Shown piece after piece: positions 27,162 through 37,000 of a DNA stretch of 56,221 nucleotides. The translations under genes were made by a program, and so were the position numbers. Location of the stretch: contig CAKUYM010000002.1 in NCBI GenBank assembly GCA_934716785.1, forward strand, positions 1 through 56,221, read 5' to 3'. Source of the DNA: an uncultured Bacteroides sp. (GTDB taxonomy: Bacteria > Bacteroidota > Bacteroidia > Bacteroidales > Bacteroidaceae). Position 1 is the first letter of the stretch; the number at the start of each line of letters is the position of its first letter. The notes beneath the pieces are model-generated. The model worked only from the letters and a program-made list of their open reading frames with translations, searched no databases and was not told the DNA's origin.

Positions 27162-29105
27162 ATGGGACAAGTTATTTTATTTGTGCGTGTATCTACTGAA
27201 CAGCAGCATTTGGAGTCTCAAGAAGATACTCTTAGAAGAGCTGCTATTGCTGATGGTTATAAGGAAGAGGATTTTATAATAATCGGCAAGAAAGAAAGTG
27301 CTATTAAATTGGATGAGGATAACCGACAAGGTTTGCAAGAATTGAAGAAGTATCTCCTCGAATTGGATATAGATTGCGTCTATATATTTGAACTGTCCCG
27401 TCTTTCTAGAAAACCAATGGTATTATATTCTATTCGTGACCAGCTTTTGGAAGCACGTGTCCAATTAAAGTGTTTGAATCCGCTCTTCACACTCCTTAAT
27501 TCTGAACGTACTGGATTTGACAATACAGCTTCAATTATATTCTCACTGTTTGGCACAATGGCTGAACAAGAAATGATTGAGAAGGCAGAGCGTTTTCGTC
27601 GTGGTAAGCGAAGATTAGCAGAAGAAGGTCGTTATAATGGTGGTAATATTCCTTTCGGATACAAAATTGACAAAGAGCATAACAATAAAATTGTAGTCAA
27701 TGACGAAGAGGCTAGACTGGTTAAAGAAATTTTCAATTTATATGAAAGTGGTGTTTCACAACCACAGCTGGCAAAAGAGTATTATCGGAGAGGAGAAAGA
27801 AAGCTTACTGTTTCTTTTATAAATAATATTTTGAATAATGAGAGGTATACGGGACGCAAGCAATGCTACCGAGGCTCTTCGTATGAAAGGGTATATCCAC
27901 TTCTGATTACTCCAGGACAATTTCAACGTTGCCGTGAGAGAGCCCGAAGTAATAATACTACCGCTGACAAAACCAAAAACATATATTATGCAAACAAGTT
28001 AATAGTCTGTAAGGATTGTGGATGTTACTGGAGTGCTTCTGGTTCTAAAGTATCATATCATTGTTATGATGCTTTCAACGTAATGAGAAAATATGATCAC
28101 TACAAAACTCCTCAATGTAGAAATAGGAAAAGTATCAGTATAAATATAATGGATAGTTTGCTTTGGCATATAGCGAAAGATGCAGAACTGGACTATATCA
28201 TAAATACAGCCTCCGAAGATAAGCAGAAATATGAGGAGCGCATAAATGTTCTAGACCAAAAAATATCCTTTGTAAAAGTCAGACTGGAAGACCTGGATAA
28301 AAAGCGCAATAGAATAGTGGAATCTTATATTGAAGGCGACCTGACAAAAGAGAAGCGGGACGAGAAGTTTTATGCTTTAGACGAGAACAAGAAGGAGATA
28401 CTTTTGGAACAGGCATCATTTCAGCACGAGAAGGAACATCTTGAATTCCTACTGAAAGATATTAGGATGGAATATAATATTGACGACGTATCAAACATCG
28501 TTTCTCATTTGGAAAGAACCATGTCCTTGGAAGAGAAAATTGCTAATATCAGTAATGATGCAGAACGCAGTAGGATAATCCACCGACACATACAAAAAAT
28601 AACTGTTGAGAACAAAGAAATCGATTATGAGTTTGGAATAGGTAAAAGAAGGACATCTACCCGTTTTATTACCATTAAGTTCTATAGCGGTGATGTCAAG
28701 TATTATCATTATCTGCCTAGTACAGGGAAGGGTGGCGTAGTATTATTATCAACGTCCGATGGTATTCCTATGGAAAAGATAAGATTAGAATACCTTGACC
28801 GTTTCTGTGACGAGGGGAAAAGGCGTCGGAATCAGAAAGCGAAGGAGAAAAGGCTGAAGGAGAGAGAAGCCAAATATCCAGAAAGTGAATACATATTGGG
28901 GTATTCTAACTTGGCCAATTTTCTCAAGGTCGATGCGTCGACAGCTTACCGATGGGTCGAGACTTTGGGCGTATTAAAACCGGCAGTGGTTGACATATAC
29001 AATAAGAAGATTGTCGTCAACAGAAAAAAGTGCGTGGAACTTCTTAAGGCAGCGGCAGAACATAATGTTTGGGCAAGAAAGATGTTTAATAATATAAACA
29101 ATTAG
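27162..29105 (+). CDS. Large serine recombinase (integrase of the element)
   Basis: A 647-residue site-specific recombinase. The catalytic domain has the nucleophile S11 in VRVSTEQQ, the conserved ELSRLSRK (about 78-84) and FGTMAEQEMIEKAERFRRGK (about 130-149). A recombinase domain follows (NGGNIPFGYKID to about 260). The zinc ribbon has CKDC (C283, C286) with partners probably C301 and C319. A long coiled coil spans about 355-445 (YEERINVLDQKISFVKVRLE), and a C-terminal HTH-like segment follows (YSNLANFLKVDASTAYRWVE). Such enzymes join short attP and attB sites and need a directionality factor to excise. It stands about 320 bp from the comM junction, so it is very likely the enzyme that inserted the element there. 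All key residues are present. Confidence 0.95.
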   Translation: MGQVILFVRVSTEQQHLESQEDTLRRAAIADGYKEEDFIIIGKKESAIKLDEDNRQGLQELKKYLLELDIDCVYIFELSRLSRKPMVLYSIRDQLLEARVQLKCLNPLFTLLNSERTGFDNTASIIFSLFGTMAEQEMIEKAERFRRGKRRLAEEGRYNGGNIPFGYKIDKEHNNKIVVNDEEARLVKEIFNLYESGVSQPQLAKEYYRRGERKLTVSFINNILNNERYTGRKQCYRGSSYERVYPLLITPGQFQRCRERARSNNTTADKTKNIYYANKLIVCKDCGCYWSASGSKVSYHCYDAFNVMRKYDHYKTPQCRNRKSISINIMDSLLWHIAKDAELDYIINTASEDKQKYEERINVLDQKISFVKVRLEDLDKKRNRIVESYIEGDLTKEKRDEKFYALDENKKEILLEQASFQHEKEHLEFLLKDIRMEYNIDDVSNIVSHLERTMSLEEKIANISNDAERSRIIHRHIQKITVENKEIDYEFGIGKRRTSTRFITIKFYSGDVKYYHYLPSTGKGGVVLLSTSDGIPMEKIRLEYLDRFCDEGKRRRNQKAKEKRLKEREAKYPESEYILGYSNLANFLKVDASTAYRWVETLGVLKPAVVDIYNKKIVVNRKKCVELLKAAAEHNVWARKMFNNINN

Positions 29106-29114
29106 TACCATAAA

Positions 29115-29435
29115 ATGAGAAAAATAGACCTGGAAGCTTTTTTTGAACTGATAAAGAGATTCAACTCTTCTCCCTCTGATGAAAAGGAAAAAGAAATAAT
29201 TAAACATTATATTGAGAATCTGTCTCCTGAAGATTCAGAGTTGATGTCGTCTGAATCTGCTGCAGAATATTCTGATGAGGATAACTGGCGTATGCTGTAT
29301 CTGAATACGGATTTAATAGCGTTTTTAGCAATTAACTCTCCCGATTTTGATAATATGTATTTTAGAGGCGAGCATAAAATTATAAACTATACAGAGTTTT
29401 ACAATATAAGTTATTTAGTTAGATATCCAGATTGA
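29115..29435 (+). CDS. Small acidic element protein whose stop codon comes from comM
   Basis: A 106-residue acidic, helical protein (MRKIDLEAFFELIKRFNSSP; DELMSSESAAEYSDEDNWR-like middle). It starts 9 bp after the recombinase stop and is likely co-transcribed. Its last residues and its TGA (29433-29435) lie in the comM target sequence, which begins at 29422. In the excised circle the C-terminus must be different. It may be a recombination directionality factor, given place and size, but no family is recognised. Confidence 0.6.
   Translation: MRKIDLEAFFELIKRFNSSPSDEKEKEIIKHYIENLSPEDSELMSSESAAEYSDEDNWRMLYLNTDLIAFLAINSPDFDNMYFRGEHKIINYTEFYNISYLVRYPD
29419..29430 (+). other. Element-comM junction (right attachment site)
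   Basis: GATATCCAG at 29422-29430 is the first stretch that reads as ComM (Asp-Ile-Gln, as in the family's RIDIQIE). The codon before it (TTA) does not fit ComM, so the crossover core lies at or just before GATATCC. I found no second comM-like copy of this core elsewhere in the window. Confidence 0.6.
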
Positions 29436-29802
29436 AATCATCCCGGTTCCTTTCGATAAAATTTCAGACCAAAGAAAGGGAGAATCCAGTGCTGCGATTC
29501 GCGAGCGGGTCATTAAGGCCCGGCAGATACAGGAGAAACGTTATACCGAATACTCCGGTATCCATTGCAATGCACAGATGAACAGCAAACTGCTATCGTT
29601 ATATGCCCGTCCGGACGACAAAGGACTCACTTTACTGAAGAATGCGATGGAACGGCTCAACCTCTCCGCCCGCGCCTACGACCGGATACTAAAGGTGGCA
29701 CGCACCATCGCCGACCTGGAGGGAAGCGAGCAAATTTGCTCTCCTCATTTGGCGGAAGCTATAAGTTATCGGAATCTAGATAGGGAGAACTGGGCGGGGT
29801 AG
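29422..29802 (+). pseudogene. comM: C-terminal fragment of ComM (YifB, Mg-chelatase-like AAA ATPase)
   Basis: The 126 codons read DIQIEIIPVPFDKISDQRKG, then SSAAIRERVIKARQIQEKRY and the C-terminal Mg-chelatase domain (LNLSARAYDRILKVARTIAD, HLAEAISYRNLDR). This is the last quarter of ComM, a helicase that aids branch migration in recombination of incoming DNA. The N-terminal Lon-like and P-loop parts are absent, so the fragment cannot work. The frame is open from the junction to the stop without decay, which suggests a recent insertion. comM is a known insertion target of mobile islands in other bacteria. Confidence 0.92.
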
Positions 29803-30096
29803 CAGGTTGTCTTCAATTCCCATTTTGTAAAATAATCACGCCATACTGTTTGTATGCTATAATTACCTCCATCAGGAAAGATTCCATATAAGGAAAAGAG
29901 ATTTGGCATAAATCGTTACAGCGCGGCTTATAAACTATCCATGTTGCTATAGTCTGTAACATCAAAATAATCCAGACAACCGCATGAAAAAAAATAAAGA
30001 TAGAACTTCGAGTGAACTTGGTAATGTTGTTGATTTCATAATGCAAAGGTAAGATTTTTAACGGAATGTTAAATTCTCAAAAATAAAAAGTGACCC
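29803..30096. other. Gap after the comM fragment
   Basis: No convincing gene. A minus-strand frame (29813-30046, hydrophobic, ITKFTRSSIFIFFHAVVW) would need a TTG start and I doubt it. TACCTTTG on the minus strand (30051-30044) fits a -7 box but has no good -33 partner and no clear gene after it. Confidence 0.35.
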
Positions 30097-30445
30097 ACTG
30101 TAAGTGCGCTAATCTTCCCGATAACCCGTGCAAACAATCCATCTGTATCTTTCGCATAATTCCTTATAATCATAAACTGGTCACACAATTGGGAGAATAG
30201 GGCTTCAATTCTTTTTTCTCGCTTTGGCAAAAGCTGGAAATGTCGGCTTCCATTCTTCTTGTTTACACCTGTATGGTACCTCTAATCTGATATTGGCTGT
30301 TTCAAGCAGTTCCAATTGTACTTGGGCACTTATATATCCTCTGTCTACTTACAGTCCTGCAATATATTAACTATAAAAATGCCCCATTGGCAGAGTTAAA
30401 TATGTGCTAATTTAATTCCACCAACGGGCTATAATAATAAAAAAA
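30097..30445. mobile_element. IS982-family transposase remnant with an internal inversion
   Basis: The segment 30106-30346 reads on the minus strand as the C-terminal part of an IS982-type transposase (TANIRLEVPYRCKQEEWKPT; SQLCDQFMIIRNYAKDTDG) with a frameshift in an A-run. The adjoining 30347-30440 reads on the plus strand as the very end of the same transposase and its 3' flank. ACTGTAAGT (30097-30105) and ACTTACAGT (30347-30355) are perfect inverted repeats at the switch points. A related remnant lies at 38411-38800. Confidence 0.75.
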
Positions 30446-30473
30446 ATCAAGTCACGATTAAGACTTTATGGGA

Positions 30474-31595
30474 TCACTTCATGTTCAGTAAAGCATAAGC
30501 ACACCACAAGATAGGTGCCTGTCCATGATAATCTCCAGCAATACGAGGACGGTCCATATAATATTGCTTACTGTTTTTCTTTCCCGTTCCGATACAAACT
30601 TCAGTAAGATCATTCTTATCGTTTATATAATTGCACAGACCCAACCAAGCTCTGCGTGCAACAGGGGCAAATTCTTCTTTATCCAACCACCCGTTTTGGA
30701 CACCTACAATCATGGCATAAGCAAACATAGCCGATCCTGATGTTTCAGTCCAAAAATCTGGCTGGTCTATCAACTGATTCCACAATCCATCTTTGTTCAC
30801 GTATTTTTTCAAGTTGTTCATCATCAAAAGATACCCTTTCATAATCCGAGCCCTATTTGAGTCATTCTCCGGTAGGTTAAATAGAAGTTCCGTCATACCT
30901 ACAGCCATCCAACCATCTCCGCGCCCCCAATAATAAGGTACATCCGGTGCATGATAGAAAAGACCATTCGGATGTTGGAGTTCATCCAGATACATCACCA
31001 TTTCTTTGGCTGCACGATTAATGTATTTTGTATCTCCAGTTACTTTATAAGCCTCCGACTGCACAATGGTAATCATGTACATATCATCAATCCAAAGACG
31101 AGTTTGCCAAGAATAGCCCTTCTTATCCCATTTACGTTCTTCTTCATTCGCTTTGGCAGGAAGCTGCCATTGGGTATCAGCATAAGGCAATCCGAGGTCC
31201 AAATAACGCTGATCTTTTGTGATACTATAAAATCTAAGAGGCAGACAACCAAACATATTTTGGTCTACGTGTATTGGTGGAGGAAGGAGTTCTTTTTCCA
31301 AATGAAACAACAACTCGAAGCGGTTTCTCAATTGTTTAATTAATTCTTTGTTATTCGTCAATTCTGCAAAACGGAGAGCTCCATACCATGTACATACCTC
31401 AGCGTAATGGATTCCTTTATCACCATACAACTGATGTTTGGTCTCCATTAAACGCTTACTAAGTTTATCTCCAATAGTCTTTGGATCAGCTTTCACAGGA
31501 AAATCTCCAAAATAATTTTGAGCAGTAGCTATACCGGTTGCACAGAAAGCGACCAGTAACAATACACAAATTAAATAATAGTTCTTTTTCATCAT
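30474..31595 (-). CDS. GH105 unsaturated rhamnogalacturonyl/glucuronyl hydrolase (copy A)
   Basis: A 373-residue (alpha/alpha)6-barrel enzyme with a signal peptide (cut near ATAQ, residue 26). GH105 (YteR-like) removes the 4,5-unsaturated uronic acid that polysaccharide lyases leave at non-reducing ends, by hydrating the double bond. Key segments are RLWIDDMYMITIVQ (D170-D171, site of the catalytic Asp) and YYWGRGDGWMAVGMTELL. The end has DRPRIAGDYHGQAPILWCAY. It resembles the second copy at 42387-43490 along its whole length. It follows the SusC/SusD pair at 32-37 kb, with a broken CBM9-like gene in between, and is last in that operon. The exact uronic acid and linkage are not readable. Confidence 0.92.
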   Translation of the reverse strand: MMKKNYYLICVLLLVAFCATGIATAQNYFGDFPVKADPKTIGDKLSKRLMETKHQLYGDKGIHYAEVCTWYGALRFAELTNNKELIKQLRNRFELLFHLEKELLPPPIHVDQNMFGCLPLRFYSITKDQRYLDLGLPYADTQWQLPAKANEEERKWDKKGYSWQTRLWIDDMYMITIVQSEAYKVTGDTKYINRAAKEMVMYLDELQHPNGLFYHAPDVPYYWGRGDGWMAVGMTELLFNLPENDSNRARIMKGYLLMMNNLKKYVNKDGLWNQLIDQPDFWTETSGSAMFAYAMIVGVQNGWLDKEEFAPVARRAWLGLCNYINDKNDLTEVCIGTGKKNSKQYYMDRPRIAGDYHGQAPILWCAYALLNMK

Positions 31596-31679
31596 TACAA
31601 TTGTTTCTATATAATTAATTATTCATTTATTATCAGATTACAGCTCGTCACCAGTAGTATCTAACGGCTTATAAAAGAG

Positions 31680-31990
31680 ACATCGCTGACTGCCTCCTCT
31701 TCTTTATTATTGGTAATAGGGGGAATTGCCCTATATCTGTCCCGAAGAAATAATCAGACTAGAACACGGGATAAAGATTTCGACAATATAACCATAGTTG
31801 TCAACACAAACGTCATTGGTTCATTAAGTATTCACTTCTACACCCATCTCCGCATTGTTCCACTTGCTAACATTGATGAAGAAACAATAGGAAAACTATT
31901 CTTTCCGGTCCCTTTGTCGAGTAAAACTTGCACTTTTGCCGAAATCAGGCTACTATAAAATAAGCCAAGTAATAAGATTTTATTTTTCAT
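31680..31990 (-). pseudogene. Remnant of a secreted CBM9-like protein
   Basis: The ATG at 31990 starts a signal peptide (MKNKILLLGLFYSSLISAKV), but the frame stops after 50 codons. In a shifted frame the coding signal continues: SKWNNAEMGVEVNT, two stops, then DNYGYIVEIFIPCSSLIISS. The pairing of an AEMGVEV strand with YIVEIFIP is typical of CBM9/DOMON-type sugar-binding domains. The remnant starts 16 bp after the SusD stop and was probably the surface glycan-binding partner of that pair. It has a frameshift and two nonsense codons. Confidence 0.45.
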
Positions 31991-32005
31991 AGCTTTCCTC
32001 ATCTA

Positions 32006-34048
32006 TCAGAATCTGTCTTCATCGGCCACAGCCTCTTCCCAAGTTTCCCATATCTGCACATTCGGATCATAACCATCATAACCGTAGTTCTGATACAAAG
32101 GAGCCTTTCCGTTAGAAACAATTGCTTTTTCAGGAATAGGCCAGTAAATGTTATGTTTACCCATGATATAGTTGATATCTGTTTTAGTAGCATTTACGTT
32201 AATAGTAACGCCTTTGTTGTACATACCTTTCTTTATGCAACGTTGGTACCAATAGCTACCACCTTCAGAGTCGGTACCAAATTGCTTATCGAATGTTTCC
32301 ACTTTATATGTATTCCCGAACTCATCCGCTCTACCGCTAATAGCCAAACAGAGTGATACACGGGTTAACTCCACATTACGCCATTCTTCAAAGAAAAGTT
32401 CACGCGCACGTTCATCCATGATATCGCCGATAGTAACCTTACCAGTGTAGAATTCAGTACAATGAGCACGTTCTCTGATAATGTTTATATCATCCTTGAT
32501 TGTTGGATCATCCGGATTGATATAGAATTTTACTTCTGCACGCAGCAGGTAGGCTTCCGCCAAACGATACAAATACCAATCAGCAATACTGCCATCCGTA
32601 GCTCCTTCCAGACCATTATTGGTTTCCTTAGCTTGATTGATGACATCATTCAGGCAGAAAATGTAATGAGGGACGTCATACCAACGACGAATAGTGTCAG
32701 AACACATCAAATCTCCCTTACGGGTAACAAGTTCATTTTTCTCATTGTAATAATCATCTTCTGCGTAAAGCTTAATATTTTGCCCAAAAAATTCAGAATC
32801 CGGATTATTACATTTCAGTTTCTCCATGTGCATCCAGTTTCCCGTCTCTGCACTATGCCGCAAATCGGTTTGATCCATTTTATCATTAACAGCCCACAAA
32901 TCGTCTTGATAGAAAGTGGTAGTACGGAATGTAGATATACCACGTCCCAGTCCACGCATATAATCATATTCTTTACGATATTTACCATCTTTACGAGTAT
33001 AGTTGAATAGAGCTTGCTTTCCATCAGGCATTTTGATTCTATTATCAAAGAAGAAAGGATACATAATACGCATAGTCAACATCGGGATGAATGATTCTTT
33101 AGCTGCTCCCCGGTTAGGCATACCCATAATCACTTCTTTGTTGGCAGCAATCAACTTGTTCTCCGGACGATGTAAATCCCAGATAACATTGCGGGTAATG
33201 GGCCATGATACAGATTCGCCGCCTTCAAAAAAGGTCCCGAAAGATTCTTTCATCAAAGAATAGCCTGATTTATCAATTAAGATATCCAACTGTTCCTTTG
33301 CCTTCCCGAATTCGCCAATAGACATATAGAGTTTAGAAAGCAACATACGGCAAGCGCCTTTATTTACCATACCAACATAATCCATATCTTTCTGTTCAGG
33401 AACCCATTGTACAGCAAATTCCATATCTGCTACCATTTTTTTCAGAATAGCGTCACGGTGAGTAGATCGATAGTTCTGCTTAGGAACTTCCGGAAGTTTT
33501 GTCAACAAAGGTACATGTCCAAATTGAAAAACTAATGAATAATAGCGATAAGCCCGATGGAAATAGGCACGGCCAATGTATTCGTTTTTCAATGTTTCGT
33601 CCATTGGTACATTACCAATAAACGAAAGTATTGTATTAGCATTTCTAACACCTTCAAAATTTTGTCTCCAGAAGAAGTATATACTGTTTGTGCGTCCTAG
33701 ATTTTTTTCGTTAGTTTGGTCGCTGTTCGGCCTCAACAGATTGTCAACATTATCCAACAACCCGCTTTTATCAGTCGCAGACGGTACCATCAAATCTGAA
33801 AAAGTATATTCTGTGGGCAGTGCTATCATCTCTCTGGAATCTTCACTCACATAATTACGTTTAAGCTGACGGTCACAAATAGCCAATACAGATTTTATAC
33901 CATTTTCCGTAGAAAATACAGTTTCCGGTTCAAACATTGTTTGAGGATCCGGATCCAAAAAACTTTCTGAACATCCGGTCAACATTAATGAAGTGCCTAC
34001 AAATAAAGCTACACTTTTACAAATATATTTTTGAATATAATTTTTCAT
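32006..34048 (-). CDS. SusD-like glycan-binding lipoprotein (680 aa)
   Basis: The lipoprotein signal has its cysteine at residue 26 (LMLTGC), followed by SESFLDPDPQTMFEPETVF, a classic SusD start. RagB/SusD helices are visible in NEYIGRAYFHRAYRYYSLV and FGHVPLLTKLPEVPKQNYRS. The C-terminal domain has WYLYRLAEAYLLRAEVKFYI and MDERARELFFEEWRNVELTR. Length is normal. It is 20 bp downstream of the SusC at 34069-37350 and forms its lid. What follows it is a broken CBM9-like gene and then GH105 copy A. Confidence 0.95.
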   Translation of the reverse strand: MKNYIQKYICKSVALFVGTSLMLTGCSESFLDPDPQTMFEPETVFSTENGIKSVLAICDRQLKRNYVSEDSREMIALPTEYTFSDLMVPSATDKSGLLDNVDNLLRPNSDQTNEKNLGRTNSIYFFWRQNFEGVRNANTILSFIGNVPMDETLKNEYIGRAYFHRAYRYYSLVFQFGHVPLLTKLPEVPKQNYRSTHRDAILKKMVADMEFAVQWVPEQKDMDYVGMVNKGACRMLLSKLYMSIGEFGKAKEQLDILIDKSGYSLMKESFGTFFEGGESVSWPITRNVIWDLHRPENKLIAANKEVIMGMPNRGAAKESFIPMLTMRIMYPFFFDNRIKMPDGKQALFNYTRKDGKYRKEYDYMRGLGRGISTFRTTTFYQDDLWAVNDKMDQTDLRHSAETGNWMHMEKLKCNNPDSEFFGQNIKLYAEDDYYNEKNELVTRKGDLMCSDTIRRWYDVPHYIFCLNDVINQAKETNNGLEGATDGSIADWYLYRLAEAYLLRAEVKFYINPDDPTIKDDINIIRERAHCTEFYTGKVTIGDIMDERARELFFEEWRNVELTRVSLCLAISGRADEFGNTYKVETFDKQFGTDSEGGSYWYQRCIKKGMYNKGVTINVNATKTDINYIMGKHNIYWPIPEKAIVSNGKAPLYQNYGYDGYDPNVQIWETWEEAVADEDRF

Positions 34049-34068
34049 ATACGTTTCTGTTTAAAAGA

Positions 34069-37000
34069 TTAGAATGTTAAATTAAGTCCAAGCGTCCAAA
34101 TACGAGATGCAAAATTTCCGGTTTCAGGGTCGCCATATCCTTCCCAATCTTTAGCCCATACAGCTGCGTTACGAACAGAGCCATACACTTTCACACGATC
34201 GATTTGTATTTTTTCCGTCCAAGCCCTAGGCAATGTATAGCCGACAGATATATTTTCTAAACGAATGAAAGAACGATTATATAATCTACGTGCACCTTTT
34301 GCACCTTCCGGGCCTTGCGCCTCGATACGTGCATATTTATTAGTAGGATTGTCTACAGTCCAATATTCCTTCGCATTCTTGTTCACCAATCTGTAAGTCA
34401 TGCCGCCACCGTCGTCATCATTGTTCAAATACATACTTTCCAGACTCTTATGCCCCATACGAGAGTAAATATTCACAGAAAGGGTTAAATCTTTCCACAA
34501 GGTGAAATCATTACGCAATGCCCATGTAACCGGAGCGGCGGTTTGTCCTTGGAATACTTTATCATCATTATTATAGACAACCTTTACTAAATTACCATCA
34601 GCATCGTATTGGTCGTTAGCCGGATTGTTCCATACTTTCGGGTCTCCAGGAACCTGCCCGTATTTTTTAGCTTCTTCAACCTCATCTTTCTGCCAGATTC
34701 CCGTCACTTTATAATCCCAAATCGCACTAATAGGCTTATCGATAAACCAGCCGGCTGCCACATAGTCCGCTTCTCTTGAACCTACCACACTTCCAGTGGC
34801 ATCCACTATATCTTGACGATCACCAAACAAATGTTTGATTCTGTTTTTATTATATGAGAGACTGAATGATGAGCTCCATTGGAAATTTTTCTTATCAATA
34901 TTCAAAGTATTCAATGCCACCTCAAAACCACTATTATCCACCTGTCCTAAATTGGTAGTAATATTCTCAAATCCAGTAAAGTTAGACAAAGGTTGTCTCA
35001 TAATCATATCTTTGGTACTCATTCGATAATATTCCAATGTACCTGTAATACGGTCATTTAAAAATCCAAAGTCCAATGCAAAGTTCCACGATTGTGTTTT
35101 TTCCCATTGCAGATTCGGATTCTTCATACGTTGAGCCATCAAATAACGCATTAAATATAAGTCACCTGAAGAAGTGATATAACCTTGCATTTTACCACCC
35201 CCCGGATAAAGATTGGCAAGTGCTTCGTAAGGATTTTCCAATGAACGATTACCATTTTTACCGTATGAAACACGCAGTTTACCACTATTCATGATATGAG
35301 CATATTTTTGGAAAAAATCCTCATTAGTGAATGACCATGCTATACCTCCGGAAGGAAACCATGCATAAGGATTATTTGCCCCAAAAGCCGAATAGCCGTC
35401 ACGTCTGATGGTACCAGTAACCATATAACGATCATCGTAAGAATAGAATGCGCGTGCCATCAATGCATCAGCCGTTTGATGATTATCATCAGTTCTGAAT
35501 GTACTGACAGACTTATCTCCATTCTGGGTGTTATGGAACCCAAGCGCGTCAGATGGCAAAATATTACGGGCTTCAATTCGGTCTGACCAATATTGGCGTT
35601 CTTCCGCTTCTTGCACAAATGTCAAAATAACATGGTGCTTGTTAGCAAAAGTCTGATCCCAAGTAATAGTATTGTTCAGAGACCAATTAAAACGTTTGGC
35701 CTGTTCCCGATTTGTTCCACGGTCATTAGGATTGGAATTAGGTCTTTCTGCAGACGTAAAATAACGGTCATAGAAAAATTGAAAACGGGGCGCAATATTA
35801 AACTGATAAGTGATGTTGAAAGGCAATTTTACTTTAGCATTGAAGATAGTATTCAATGTAGTATACCCTTTTTCCAATTGAATATATTGCTTCTCAAAAT
35901 ACCAGTTTGTTTCATTAGCACGGTCATATTGATACATCAAGGGGTCTTGTGTATAGTTTCCATTTTCGTCTTTCAACATGGCGTATGGACTGTTTTCCAT
36001 AAAACCACCTTTATCCATGCCGATTTCACCATCCGAACGATCTTGAAAGTTTATATTTGCACCCACTTCAAACCAATTGGTTACTTTTGCATTTAGTTTC
36101 AAGTTTGCACGGATAGCTCGATAAGTATCGTCGACAAACGCTCCTTCATTGCGCAGATAACCTAAAGACATGTAATAATCCACCTTATCGCCGGCACCGC
36201 TAATGCTTACATTATAGTCTTGATTGAAACCTAATCGAAACGCTTCATCTTGCCAATCAACGGTCTTTCCCGACAAAAGATTGTCAAGTAAAGCCGTATC
36301 ATATCTAAATCCTAAACGCCTTGCCCAAATACTAAGATCAGATTCTCCTTCCCGATTGGTTGAATAATTACGCCACTGTTCCAAAGACACTGCATCCGAC
36401 AAATTATTAGGATTTCGGAAATACTCTGGCTTTGAAGTATATTCATTACCAGGTCTTGAATAAGCTGCATATTCTCCTGTTTCAGCATTCACACCATAAG
36501 TGTTTTTTTCTTTCCAGTCTACATAGTGTTGCAGATATTCGTCCGTAGTTTGCCATCTATCACGATAGGCAGCCTTTTGAGTTAAACCTACACTAGCTGT
36601 GAAATTAACCACAGGCTTACCTTTTTTACCTTTTTTCGTTGTGATGATGATTACACCGTTTGCAGCTTGTGCTCCATAAACAGCAGCTGCCGACGCGTCT
36701 TTCAAAACATCTATTTGCCCAATATCATCCGGATTAATTTCCGAGAGTTCTCCTTGAAAGAACATACCGTCGAGGATAATCAATGGATTATTATGACCAC
36801 CATCTGTATAAACGGAACGTTGTCCACGGATCTTCATCTCACCGCCGCCTTTTGCGCCTGCATCACCTTCACCATAACCTACCACTAATCCCGGTGTTCC
36901 ACGTAAAATGTCTTGAACTGTTTTAGGATTTTCATTGGCAATCTTATCAGGACGAACTTGAACGACCGAACCTGTTAAATCCTTTTTACGCATCGTACCA

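Larger units (their letters stand above)
21603..29430. mobile_element. Integrative element with large serine recombinase, right end in comM
   Basis: The block contains, in order, an iteron-like array, DUF3987 protein, small protein, radical SAM protein, HTH protein, 81-aa protein, 412-aa protein, serine recombinase and 106-aa protein. The right boundary is precise: comM coding sequence resumes in frame at 29422. The left boundary is uncertain; I set it at the end of the IS256 remnant, since no comM sequence or att copy is seen there. No relaxase, coupling protein or type IV secretion gene is present, so it is not a standard conjugative or mobilizable element as seen. Confidence 0.6.

Noticed and set aside
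29813..30046. Minus-strand ORF of 77 aa with a hydrophobic stretch
   Set aside because: It needs a TTG start at a -7-like box, has no signal or domain I know, and lies in a decayed region after comM.
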